Positions 1 through 11,220 of a DNA stretch of 64,000 nt are shown in pieces. Origin of the DNA: Epiperipatus broadwayi (Eukaryota > Onychophora > Udeonychophora > Euonychophora > Peripatidae). The position numbers and the translations under genes were made by a program. Below the pieces are notes generated by a model. That model was given only the letters and a program-made list of their open reading frames with translations, had not been told where the DNA came from and searched no databases. The stretch lies in contig JAQFVV010006272.1 of NCBI GenBank assembly GCA_028023455.1, positions 1,380,586-1,444,585 on the forward strand, written 5' to 3'. The first letter of the stretch is position 1. The number at the start of each line of letters is the position of its first letter.

Positions 1-1210
1 GCACATGAAATTCATAATAACACAACAACAAAGAGAAAAATTAATTCTTGTTCAATATGATACATTCCATTAATATATTGATCAAGGAATTGGAAGTTTT
101 AATTCCCTTGTTTTTTTTTTCTTTTAATTTATCAAAATCGGTAGAGCATTATTATATTGACTTAAAATAATTGAACAAAATTATTAAAGTATTTATTTTT
201 GTTGATAAATATTATCTATTAAAAGAAATTCATACATTAATGTTTTCCAAAGCGACTCAATAATCGTTAATACTACACTATGATATAACATTCTTAAAAC
301 TATAGATACTATTCATAGTTTTTAGTAGGTGTGCAAACACATATAACATTTATACAAGAAAAGTGATACACATATGCGTGTAATAATAATATACTCTTAA
401 CCACTTTTAATGTTTCTAACAAATATTTATTGTTGGTTGGGATTATTACTTTTCAGATGAATACACAGCATATTTATACAGTAATTCAAAGTTGTGACAA
501 TCACCATCATTTTCAACCAATATCTCACCAAGTTTAATTCAATTTCTTTGATCTCTAGTCTCTCTTCTTCACATCATTCTAGCATACTTCCTTATTTCAC
601 ACATATATCTCATATGTTGTTTCTTGGTAAGTCTTTTACAACTACTTGTGGGCACTCGTTGAATGACATGTCATTTTCTTTCTTTACTGACATAAAAAGT
701 ATAAGCATGACGTCAACCAACATACAGGCATTTGATAGCTCTCTGTCATGTGATTCCAAAAATGTCTACCTAAAAAAAATCCGTTGAAATTTGGATATTT
801 GGCAGTAGTTTTAATCAACCACAGTATTTATTTTTTTTTGTTTTTTGATAATTTTTGCAATTATCACAAAGCAATAAAAAACACGAAATGGTTTACAGCC
901 TGTAAGTGAAAATTTTTCCGGTGTTATTCATAAATAAGGCCGACAATAGAGCTTCAACGTAATGACTCTTAAGTATAAAATTTTAATATTTACATTTTTT
1001 TTAAAATTGTTTGGAAAAATTCTCTTTTTTATTAATTTTAGTTTGAAATTAATGTGTGTTAGTTTGTAGTTATATATTTATTTATGCTTATATAGAACTA
1101 ATATCTACCATAATTTTCTAAAGTTCTACCATAATTTTCTAAACTTCTAATCCACTTATTTTATAAAATAATGATTTTCAGAAAGTTTAATAATTTATTA
1201 TTTATAATTA
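1..1210. other. AT-rich DNA, no gene seen
   Basis: No open frame here has a recognisable domain. The longest, a 97-codon frame near 494-787, is Ser/Ile/Phe-rich in the way AT-rich non-coding DNA usually translates. A short direct repeat of an ACCATAATTTTCTAAA-type sequence lies near 1107-1143. I see nothing else. Confidence 0.6.
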
Positions 1211-1705
1211 TAATAGTTAAACAGCATTAAGCTGTTGCACGTGCGCTTTGCAGATTTTAACTATAAATGACTGAATACTAACACTTCAAACTGATGATAA
1301 AGTCTTTGGGAAAAGATAGAATGGCCATCTATCTTTTCAAACCCAAACGCTTTTGTATGGGCAAATCTTAAGTGTCTGAAAGTGTGAAGATATATAAAAT
1401 AATTGATTTATTTACATACATTTAATTTCAAATAAGAATGACGTATCATAAATTCTAGTAATTTTCACCAGCGTCATTCATTCAAGCATGTAAAAGTAAT
1501 TTAAAGTGATTATTTAATATCTTCACGCTTTCACTTTCAGACACTTAAGATTTTCCCATACAAAAGCATTTGGGTTCGAAAAGATAGATGGCCATTCTAT
1601 CTTTTCCCAAAGACTTTATCATGTGTTCGAAGTGTTAGTATTCAGTCATTTATAGTTAAAATCTGCAAAGCGCATGTGCAACAGCTTAATGCTGTTTAAC
1701 TATTA
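1211..1705. repeat. Foldback element with ~185-bp inverted arms
   Basis: The left arm (1211-1393) is nearly the reverse complement of the right arm (1518-1705). Both outer ends carry the same TAATAGTTAAACAGC sequence in opposite orientation, and both arms contain a hairpin built on AAAGATAGA/TGGCCA/TCTATCTTT. The roughly 125-bp spacer holds AAGAATGACG and GCGTCATTCA. A 24-bp direct repeat (1391-1414 and 1723-1746) gives a 332-bp period, so the locus can also be read as a partial head-to-head dimer. The spacer and right arm align in order with the array at 34.2-35.4 kb (see findings). No coding capacity is present. It may be a non-autonomous structured element, but its mode of movement is unknown. 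Confidence 0.85.
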
Positions 1706-1746
1706 GTTTATAAACATTGCGCTATATAAAATAATTGATTTATTTA

Positions 1747-3734
1747 TAATTATGTTTATATAATATGTTTGTGTTTACAAGTAATGAGTTATAAAACTAA
1801 TAAATATATAGAAAGATTGCATACGCAGGCATATAATCAAATTCTTGTTCTTGTTTATGGTTTTGTTTATTCTTGTTCATGCTTTGGAATCACTCTGGTT
1901 TTGCTATATGTTTCATAACATTATTTTCAAGTCTATAGCTAACAAATGGACTATATGCAAATAAATTATATCTATGTAATACAATAAATATAACACAATA
2001 GCATCACTTCTGTGCATAAAGAATATAAACATCACTGATGTACACAAAAAATATAAAATGAGATGAAACTCATTTTATCAGTGATAGACAGTAGCCTACA
2101 ATTTCTAGTTTTAGCTAGACAAGAAGTCAAATTGCTATTATGATTTCTTTTGTAGCTTTTATTAGGATAAATCTTTTTTTATTATAGATGCATTTGACAT
2201 TTGGAATTGTTGGGGTACAAGATAAAAATGAAGAATTCATAACAGACTTCTTTTGGACATTGTGAAGCTATAAATTACCTCAGGTAAGACATGTTATACA
2301 TGTTTAGAAAGATAATTTTGTGAGGAATACGAAGAAATTATCACTGAAGATGTAATTTAAATTTTTATGAACAAACAATAACATAATCATTATTTCGGAT
2401 GTGAAAATTTCTTTTTCCTTATTTTTTATATAGTTATCACTAATTATTTTATGCTTATTGTTGTCCTTAGTTTTTCTAGTTTCTAGCAATGTAATTGTTT
2501 TTGCTCTAACATAATTAAAACTGAAGTTATTGTGAAAATTGTGTCTCAGGCCAGTATTTTAAAACATTCAATATGGCGGCTTAGACCCAAGCAGTTAAGA
2601 TTTCATGTGCAGCTAATATTATCTCTTCTAGACATATGTCCAGCTCAGTTCCATATCAGTTAAAAAATTCTTTCAATAATGTCAATAAAAATATTTCTTC
2701 TCTCATGTATTTCATTCTCCCCCTCCCCCTTTTGTTACTCCTAACACACATCTCCCCATTCCATACTTCTTTGAATGATCTGATGTCTCTATTATACTAT
2801 GGGAAAGTTGTATATCTTAAATTGTGGAAATAATTTTATTTTTGATCTCTAATAAATCAAATATTGACTTCCTAGCTTCTCAAAATGCTTCTTTTTTATC
2901 ATTTCTCTATCTGTGAAAGACTTCTTATGTTCTATAAATATATACTTACATGAAATGTAACAGTTCATGCTTTCAAGTTAATAATGTATTTAATAAAATG
3001 ATTGTTGGCTAGTTAATTTATGTAATTTAATAATAGAAGCTAAACATAAAACATACAATTTCTTTTGCTTAAAGGCTTTCTGCAGTAGTGATTTGATTTC
3101 AGTCTACAATATTTAAGATCTCAATTTTAAAAAAAAATTCAGGTAAGAATTTTTCTTCGAACTAGATATCCAATTATTAGTCAGTAAATAGATACTAGCC
3201 TTAATAAAATTACTTTCTTCTTTATTATTTTTCTGCTGAAAATGTAGAAGGCTCTGCTACTGCAATTTACTTAAAGGCTGTTTAATTTTACTTATTTATC
3301 TGAGTGATAATAGATACATATATATAAAACTATAATGCCATTTTGGTGATTGAGAAATTTTTTTTAGATATGAAGTGATGATAAATAGTTTATCAGTGAA
3401 AAAGATTAAATCTATCAGTCCTTATATATGATAAAGACCCTGTGATATAGTAGTTTATTTGCATGTCATGCTTATAAATGTGAATTTAAAGCAAGCTTTA
3501 CAGAATATAAAATATCTTTGACATTCTAATCAGTTTTAGGATTTTTCTTTTAGTTTCAAAAATAACTTTATTAATGAAAAGTAATTGATTATCTAAGAAT
3601 ATGTGAATACATTGTCTTTCTTGGTAAGAAGTTCTAACATAAATTGAGAATCTGTGATGGATCTAAAGTTTAATCCCCTGGAGAATCTCTAATGGAAATG
3701 CTAGTATCAAATTTTGTGTGTGATTGTTTATGTC
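1747..3734. other. AT-rich DNA, no gene seen
   Basis: Only short spurious frames occur. A pyrimidine-rich patch near 2715-2735 and scattered homopolymers are the only notable local composition. No repeat family was recognised. Confidence 0.55.
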
Positions 3735-4751
3735 TTAGGTGATTTTTGGTATTTGAAAGAGATTCCATGTCTCATTATAGAGGAATTTTGAAGACAGGAT
3801 AAGGTCTTTACTTTTCAACTTATTAAGGTGATCAATAAATATGACATCTTGATTTGGAGGTGGGAAGGTGAAGATTAGTTTGCAATGGACACTCCAGATT
3901 GTATGAACTAAAAACAATGAAAGTCTAATGAAAGGAAATTGTCTACTTTGTAAGGAGTCTTTCAATGATAGAATTTTGTAAAAGTCAATGCTCGAACTTT
4001 GCGATATTAGCAATCTAATGCCTACCAGCCGAGGGCATGATTTAATAATATGGTCAAAAGTATCCTCTTGAGTCTTGCAGAGCGGGCATATTGGATCAAT
4101 ATTATTTACATATCTCTTGAAATGTAAAAAGTGATTAGTATGCATGGCATTTTGATTTACCTTAATTAAGAAGGTAAGAAATTTGGGTTCTAATTTAAGA
4201 AATTTAAATAAAGAGGTGATTTTGTGATTGTTGATTCCTAAGGACGGTTTTATATTATTGATGATTGGGTGCAAAATTAGATGTGCATCCCATATAGAAA
4301 TTTTGGAGTTGAAAGTGGTATTGGTGATTATCTGATATTGGTTGAGATACTGAAGAATAACATCAAGCCAGGAGTTGTTATGAGGTGGTGGTTTGTCAGT
4401 TGGGTGTATTACTTCTGAAGTAATGAAGTTTCCATGTTTTAAAACCAAGTTATAAATCAGGGTATGGGATTTCTGATAGTATAAGGATAGAATAGAATGC
4501 AATGACATACCATTAGCTTTACGATGGAGTTGCATCCCCGCCATACTTATGGAATTTATTTTCCCTCTCCAGAGGAGTTGGAAGCATTGTCTATTGATCT
4601 TTCTTATAAATGATTTTGTTAATGTGATTATGGGAAGATAATAAGCAATTTTGGATATAACTTTCATATTGAGAAGTGATACTTTCCCTTGTAGTGAAAG
4701 GTATACCCTAGAGAGTGTTTGGACTAGTTGAAAGCCTATAAGACAATCCAA
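3735..4751 (-). pseudogene. LINE (L1/Tx1-like) reverse transcriptase C-terminal part, 5' truncated
   Basis: A single uninterrupted frame of about 338 codons on the minus strand covers the part of a non-LTR retrotransposon polyprotein downstream of the RT palm. The N-terminal part has the thumb-type pattern YLSLQGKVSLLN followed by a run ending LLWRGK, as in L1/Tx1 elements. Near residues 218-240 is a zinc-finger-like motif CPLCKTQEDTFDHIIKSCP (CxxC, H, C), the zf-RVT module at the C-terminus of such proteins. The catalytic RT palm and the endonuclease are absent: a stop codon lies directly upstream and no coding signal continues above 4751, as expected from the usual 5' truncation of LINE insertions. 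The TTG at 4751 is just where the frame opens, not a real start. The frame is unusually intact compared with the other elements here, suggesting a more recent insertion. Family assignment rests on pattern recognition only. Confidence 0.8.
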
Positions 4752-5332
4752 CTAGCAATTCAAGTAAATACTTTTAGAAGGTAAAAACAAGAATGATAAT
4801 TACTCTTCATTTATAACCCTGCAAATGCAAAACTCAAAATGCCTTTTCTTTCATCGTTCTATGCAATTTGCTCAATTTTTACCACTTAGCAATTGCAAAA
4901 TTAGTAATATCTTTTCTTTACTATTCAAAGAAGTTTTACCTTTACTTTCAACCACACACATTATACGTTAAGTAAAATATTTTAAATATTTGGTATATTT
5001 TATACATTTGATATCATTTAGTAAAAAAAGAAATACATGTCAACAACTTTTAATAAATGTTGTCGGAAATACTTGTCAGAAAAATAACAGCAATTTTATT
5101 AAGCATATAAACAGAGATATTAGACATGAGTTTACATTTAATCAATTATTGGTACCCAATCAGATAAAAGTTTCGATTCCCTGAATTAAGTGAGGCTAGA
5201 GATCAATGTTTACTAAAAGAGTTAACTTACTGGCTGAAAATTATTGTTGTGAATGCTACACCATGAGAGAATAATATACAATTATATTTATATATAGCAT
5301 TTAAATACATGTATATTTTCTATACTAAATTT
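4752..5332. other. AT-rich DNA, no gene seen
   Basis: No recognisable coding or structured element was found between the LINE fragment and the hammerhead-bearing inverted repeat. Confidence 0.5.
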
Positions 5333-5371
5333 AATGTAATTAGAAGGGATTTGAGCTCGTATTTATACATA

Positions 5372-5449
5372 CATGTGAAAAAGACACCAATATGCTTATT
5401 TCGTGCTAAACCAGCACTCATCAGTTATCCCAGATCACTATCTCACACA
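5372..5449 (-). ncRNA. Type I hammerhead ribozyme motif, copy A
   Basis: On the minus strand the core CTGATGA (5424-5418) is followed by a perfect 5-bp helix II, GTGCT/AGCAC with loop GGTTT (5417-5403), then GAAA (5402-5399). Helix III is minimal: A-U and U-A pairs closing the loop AAGC. The expected cleavage triplet is AUA, with cleavage predicted between 5391 and 5390. Helix I starts with UAA/UUG (one G-U pair) and after an internal loop resumes as GUGAGA paired with UUUCAC. All core bases required for the fold are present. Hammerheads with very short helix III are known from Penelope-like elements and animal retrozymes and may act as dimers. Activity is not shown by the sequence alone. Confidence 0.8.
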
Positions 5450-5607
5450 ATATACAATCAGTGTTCAGTTTATATTAAGATAGCTAATGTTCAACCTTTA
5501 ATGATACGGATGGCTGAACAGTTGGAGAAGATTAAAGCTTGCCCATTAAAGTTTGAAGATTGCTATCTTAAAATAAACTGAGCACTAATTATATATATAT
5601 ATGTATG

Positions 5608-5690
5608 AGAGATGGTGACCTGGAGCAACTGATGAGTGTTGGTTCAGCATGAAATATAAATAAATATTGGAGATAATTTATCTTTTTCAC
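5608..5690 (+). ncRNA. Type I hammerhead ribozyme motif, copy B
   Basis: CTGATGA (5629-5635) is followed by helix II GTGTT/AGCAT with loop GGTTC (5636-5650), then GAAA (5651-5654). Compared with copy A, two helix II positions differ and both changes keep pairing through G-U wobbles, which argues for maintained structure. The AUA triplet before UUGG is conserved, so cleavage is predicted between 5666 and 5667. Helix III has two pairs with a longer AT-rich loop. Helix I begins CAA/UUG and a distal helix can form from GAGAGAU with AUCUUUUUC. The weaker helix III makes activity as a monomer less certain than for copy A. Confidence 0.75.
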
Positions 5691-5782
5691 ATGTATGTGG
5701 TATTGTGTATCAGTTGTATAAGATAGAGTGAATAATTGTAGAGAGTTTGATAGTCTGAGTTCAAGTCCCTTCTAATATATAT

Positions 5783-8235
5783 ATGCATTTTCTGTTGCAA
5801 ATAATTTAAGCATTTTGAATATGATTAATTCTTAATGCCAAGACTATTTCACATATAAGACTATCATTTTTAATATAAGAACATGCCAATTTGTAAAATT
5901 CATGTTGTCAAATAATGATTAGATACATTATTCTGAAACTCATGAATTAAAAAACTTATATTCATCATAGCTTAGGAAAAAAAAACCATAAAGATTATAC
6001 TTAATTTAGCGTATTCATTTATAAAAAAAAAAAAATATTAAAAAATCAGTTTATAGTCCCACTTGCTGCATTCACAATATAAAGAAAAAATGTAATTTTA
6101 TATTACATATTTATTATTAAAACAACAGCAAAAAAAACCCAATTACTATAATCTTCTAATATTCAGTATCATTTATATTAATCATCCTCATGTAGCAAAC
6201 ATATGCATAGATTGCAATTTATATGGATAAACTCATTTATGGTAAAATTAAATTGCTAAGATCTAGTTATCTCTTATTAATTTTCAAAAATGGACAAAAT
6301 ATAAAAACAAAATATGTTGTATTTGTTTGCTAAACATTTAATTCTCAAAAGAAATATAAACATTAAAACAATGATGGTGAACTTTTAAATATTTGGACAC
6401 TGAAATTTGTTATGGCAGACTACAATTTACAGTGAGAAACTTGTATATTAAACAAGTTGAATTGTTAACAAAAAAGTTCAATTTACCAGTTGTTGATGCT
6501 CATCTGTACGTGCTCAAATAAAAAAGCAATATAAAATGTCTTTGTAATCAAACACATTATGTAATAAATTTAGTTTTTTCATTAATCAATCACCCCCCCC
6601 CCCCGCAATTTATTACTAAATTACATTTAATTTTGTTTGAATGCTGTAGTTTATTATTATTAATAATTTACTTAAAGCAACAAATATAAGAATATTAAAT
6701 AAACATTTTCTTTTTTTCACTATAATAATTATTCATGAGAATGTGTTCAAATCTTAAAATTTTCTAGTCTAAAAACTATCAAAAGTCAATTAAAGGCTTA
6801 ATAATGTTCTGAAAAATATAATATAGTTAAATTGTACACATAATAGTATAGTAGTAGCAATAATAGTAATAATATTATTTTTTACACAATCTATATTTAT
6901 TTATATTAATATTATATATAAATGTAAAAGTTTCTTTGTTACTTAATAACTCAGAAAATATTGCACTAATCTTGATGATTCTTGCATGATTTATTGGTTT
7001 TTTTTTTTTTTTTTGCAAATAATTATACAAGTTACAAATTTTTGGTTTATGGGACTTTAGTGTTTTAAAAACATAAAAATTTGCAGTATAAAATAGTATC
7101 ACAATTTGCAATGACATCATAAAAAATAACACTGATTGATGTTATAATCTATGATCATTGTATCTAATATCTTGTTTGGTAGTAGAGAATGAAAAAAAAA
7201 AATACCACCATGTTAAAATTTCATAGTAAAAAGTACAAAACTATTGTTGATAACTCATGGATTATTATTTTCAATGTAAAAATGCATAAAAACATAAGAA
7301 TTTGCAGGGAAATATTCCATAAATATATAAGCAACAGTAACAGCATTGTCATTTACCACTGAATTTGACAAATTTAGAATTTCATTTTAAATAGATTTCT
7401 CATGTGATAAACTAAATTTTAAAATGATTCAGAGATTTTAACATATGGTTATGGGTGCTGTAGTATTCTGAATTTAGTTTAAAATTGGTGATATTATCTA
7501 CATAAAATGTTTTGTTAACTTATTGTAATTTAAAATTATCTAAATTAATTTACAAGTAATTAAGATAATTTATCATGTTATTAGCATTGTTTGTAATAAT
7601 AAATCATAATATAAAATGACCATGTATATTTTTAATAGGCAATCGTATCACATTCTTTTTATCTTGTGGCAAAATTTTAAGATTTTATATATATATTCTC
7701 AGGATGATATAAGTTACAGATGTATATATATATTATGTTAAGGATATATTAATAAAAGAATATAAATAATTTTATATGATAGTAATAATAAAATAAAGTA
7801 CATATTGATAAATTTATTTGGCATTTTACTTACTGCCTACATTTAAAAATGATATTTAAATATAAACAATAGAGCATGAAAGCACATAAAAAAAAAAAAA
7901 AATTCCTGGATATGTATATCCCATACTCCAATGTAGAAATAAACATTAAAATGATCATCAAATCCATCAATGTTCATAATGCTATTCATCCTCATTCACA
8001 TACTCCCATCTCATATAAATTAACTGGATTTCTTCCATAGAATGCAAAAGATATGCAAGTTTAAGGCAGACAAAAGACATACAATTGAAAATTACATTAA
8101 AGACTTAATAAAGTAGGATATGATTACAATTGTTTAACAAAAGCCCTTAAAAATTTTACTCTGAAACAAGCATCAGATCTCTTATCCACAACAAAACTGA
8201 TCTATGGATGGGTCTTTATTTTATATGGGTTTATC
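5783..8235. other. AT-rich DNA with homopolymers, no gene seen
   Basis: Contains a 12-base C run (6593-6604) and many A and T runs. The open frames here are low-complexity Lys/Asn/Ile/Phe frames without recognisable domains. Confidence 0.5.
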
Positions 8236-8580
8236 ATGAAAGTAAAAACAATTTGCTCGAATACATTCAATATTAGTTCCAGAATCACTGCTAATCTTAA
8301 AATTAGATGCAAAGGACCCACTTGCAATGAAACTTACCATGATGAGTCTTGTACTAACAGCACAACTACATTAATGCTATACAAATATACATTTAAACAT
8401 GCTAAAACAGACTCCAACATCAAGCTGGTATTTTTGGAGCATGAGATTGACTCAGGCCACAATTTTGATCTGCTTGCCATTAAAGTTTGTGCTGAGCACA
8501 ATGGTTGAAAAAGAAAATATAAAGAGACTTGGTTTATCACAAACAACACTCATGCGATAAATAAAAAAGATTCATGCATT
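8236..8580 (+). pseudogene. Possible Penelope-like GIY-YIG domain remnant
   Basis: A 90-codon frame (8236-8508) has features of the C-terminal endonuclease region of Penelope-like elements: a CKGPTCNETY stretch where these proteins have a Cys-rich segment before YIG, then EHEIDSGHNFDL followed by IKV, resembling the conserved EH..x..GH.xdf..xkI block. After the stop at 8506-8508 the same frame continues with KRKYKETWFI, like the conserved R..KEA..I segment. The GIY and YIG tyrosine/glycine motifs themselves are not intact. No reverse transcriptase is seen upstream. It could be a diverged fragment of another GIY-YIG protein, so the call is tentative. Confidence 0.4.
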
Positions 8581-11220
8581 CACTATCATGCAAATAGTGT
8601 ATGTAAATTTACAAACTTGCACATTAATTAAACCAAATGTTTGTTTTCCTGTTTACTTGTCCTTGTGCTATGAATATGATAGGCTTGGTTGAAAGCAATG
8701 CTAAGTGGTAAAATAGTTACAATCCTTTAATCTTTTCTGTATAGTGAATCATCTCTATTTATTGAAAACAAACAAGATATTAAATTATTGTTAAAGTATG
8801 TGTATGCACGCATGGATATTTATATGTTGGTATTAGACAGTATTAAGTATATTTTAAAAAAAAAAAACTTTTAAATATTTAATTTATTAAAAATAGATTA
8901 AGGTATTGATTATGGTATAAAATAGCTAAATAGAAAGGAATATTTTAAAATATGATTTTACAAGTATTTTGCGTTTTAATTTATAAAATTACATTTCTCT
9001 TTATTAATTTTAAAACATATTGTAATATTTATTTTTATAGGGTTTTTAAATTTTTTTTTAATATTATGGAATGCTGTGGTATTAGAAAAAGTTATTTCAT
9101 TGAATGGATATATGATTACATTTGACTATTAACAGAAAAGACCAGGAAATAAGTGAAATTAAAGTTTACAACCTAGGATAATAACATATAAGTATGTCAT
9201 CATCAAGAAAAAACTATTTAAGCCTCTGATTTAGTTAAACTCTCTCATTTTTTGTCTCAATAGCGAAACAGCATAAAAGTTTATGTGCATAAATTAATAA
9301 TTTTATTTAAATTCTATAATGAATATTATGGGCTAAACAAATAAAATGTCTATTCAAAACATTTCAACTCTTGAGAATCTAAATATAATAATATCAGAGA
9401 GAAATCATCTCATTATAATAAATAGTGTTTTATCAAAGTTAAGTGTTGCGATATATAAACTATAAACGTTAAATGTGAAATACTTTATTAAAAATAAAAG
9501 CAGGTGCCATCAAAATTAATAATTTAATGGAATACCAATAACTTGGAATAAGAATGGATTATATATATTGTAACCGAATAAAAATGCAGGTGTTGGCCAT
9601 TTGTAACTTTAATAAAAATGCAGTAGTGCTGTGTAATTTAATAATATATCTCAAAATAAATTCAATGGCTTGGGGGGGGGGGATGATGCCAAAATAAACT
9701 AGTCATTTCCTTTTTTTCCAGTTGTATAGGTTTTTACTAAGTGAATTTGGTCTATCAGAGTGCCACTAGGTTATCTAAATCTAGACAAAGTTATATTCTA
9801 TAGATGTACCTGGTTTGAAACCATTTGGTACCTTATTTATAACAGGATGTAGGATTTTAGAACCTTATCACATTTGCACTAACATTAAGAAAAACAAAGA
9901 GATCCTTAGGCTTTAGTTGTGCATATAAAATTTATCAGACAAACTTATTATTTAGATTTCAAAATCATAAATGCATTTCAACATTCTCATAAGTCTTGCT
10001 ATCTCACATCAAACACTATAGATTTATGGTAGCAATTCACTCACCCTTGAATGTTGTTTGATGATCTTGATGGTGGTTATTATCTTATAATGACTCACAA
10101 AAGATTAACAAATACAGTGAAAACCATTATTTATCTATGGCCATTAAACACATTTATCCAGATAATTGATTAAAAATGTGATGATGATGATGATGATAAT
10201 AATAATAATACTTTCAGCCACAGCTTTAGAACTAACACTTAACATAAAATTTAGCTTTGATAAATGTATAATTATTTGCCTAACTTTATTATATTTAAAT
10301 TGTGACTTAACCTTAATATTAACCAGTGATGATGAATAATCATAATTAACAAGGCAAAGAATTCTCTTAATAAAAATATACACCTCTTCTAATAAAATGA
10401 ATTAACATTTATTACTGTTGAAAAAATATACATATTTAAAGATATATATATATATATATATGAAAATTTATATTAATAACAATGATAAGTTGTTTGTACT
10501 TAAATCCTAATATTAATGATACTAAAATCTTCCCCCTTTCCCTTTCATGACAGTATCCAATATTTATATTAGAGTATAATGTTTGTGCATCAATTTGGAT
10601 AGTTAATAACTAAAAATTTATATCCAAATGAAAAATATTTCATTAAAAAAATAAACACTCCTTGCACCACATAGTTTTGTAACATTATAAATTTAAACAT
10701 GATAAATAAAACAAAATAATTAATTAGAAGAAAAAAAAGGTTAGTCAGATTCTAGAAAAATAAAAGCGTTTACAGAAATAAGCTTTAAATTACCTATCTC
10801 CCCCTCTGACCAATTAAGATCACTAATCCTGATTTAACAAATCTAGCTCCCTCTAATACTACATTTCTACCACTTTCAACATTCAGGCTCCACAGTTATA
10901 TATGTGGCAAAATATAATTATATTACAATGAGTGTGGGTTGATACCCATTATGAATAAAATATTATTAAGAAAAAAACCTTTTAACATATCAACAACATA
11001 TTTCATAAATTTATATTAATATACAATACATTTCACAAAATAAAATACATCAATAAGTAGATACATATAATAATTTTAGAATATATAATATCATTAATAA
11101 AATAATAGCTATTATTACTGAAACTTCTTTTATTTAATTTTGGTTTTAAGGTTCAAAGATAAAAAAAGATAAAGAATTTATTATTAACACTTAAAATGCA
11201 TGACTCTTCTAAAAACGAGA
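8581..11220. other. AT-rich DNA, minor repeats only
   Basis: Contains a doubled AATAAAAATGCAG sequence (about 9578 and 9611), an 11-base G run (9672-9682), a segment near 9757-9795 (GTGCCACTAGG...) that recurs near 54870, a short ATG/ATA run at 10175-10210 and an AT dinucleotide run near 10442-10461. No gene was recognised. Confidence 0.5.

Larger units (their letters stand above)
5333..5782. repeat. Inverted-repeat element with two head-to-head hammerhead motifs
   Basis: The ends are inverted copies of ATTAGAAGGGATTTGAGCTC (left, from about 5339) and GAGTTCAAGTCCCTTCTAAT (right, to about 5779). Moving inward, both arms carry CACATGTATGT, then a hammerhead core, then a GTGAGAT-type segment. 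The arms are diverged and the right arm has about 50 extra bases between CACATGTATGTG and the end, so this is an old head-to-head dimer of one unit. The terminal GAGTTCAAGTCCC resembles a tRNA T-loop (Pol III B box). Related arms occur at 52544-52739 and a related unit at 40900-41055. There is no protein-coding capacity: the 90-codon frame across it is incidental. Confidence 0.8.

Noticed and set aside
494-787. 97-codon frame
   Set aside because: Ser/Ile/Phe-rich composition typical of AT-rich non-coding DNA, with no motif and no promoter context.
1291-1312. CTGATGATAAAG...GGGAAAAG in the 1.2-kb foldback as a hammerhead core
   Set aside because: No proper helix II can form between CTGATGA and GAAA, and the mirror arm reads ACATGATAAAG, so the CTGATGA is not conserved.
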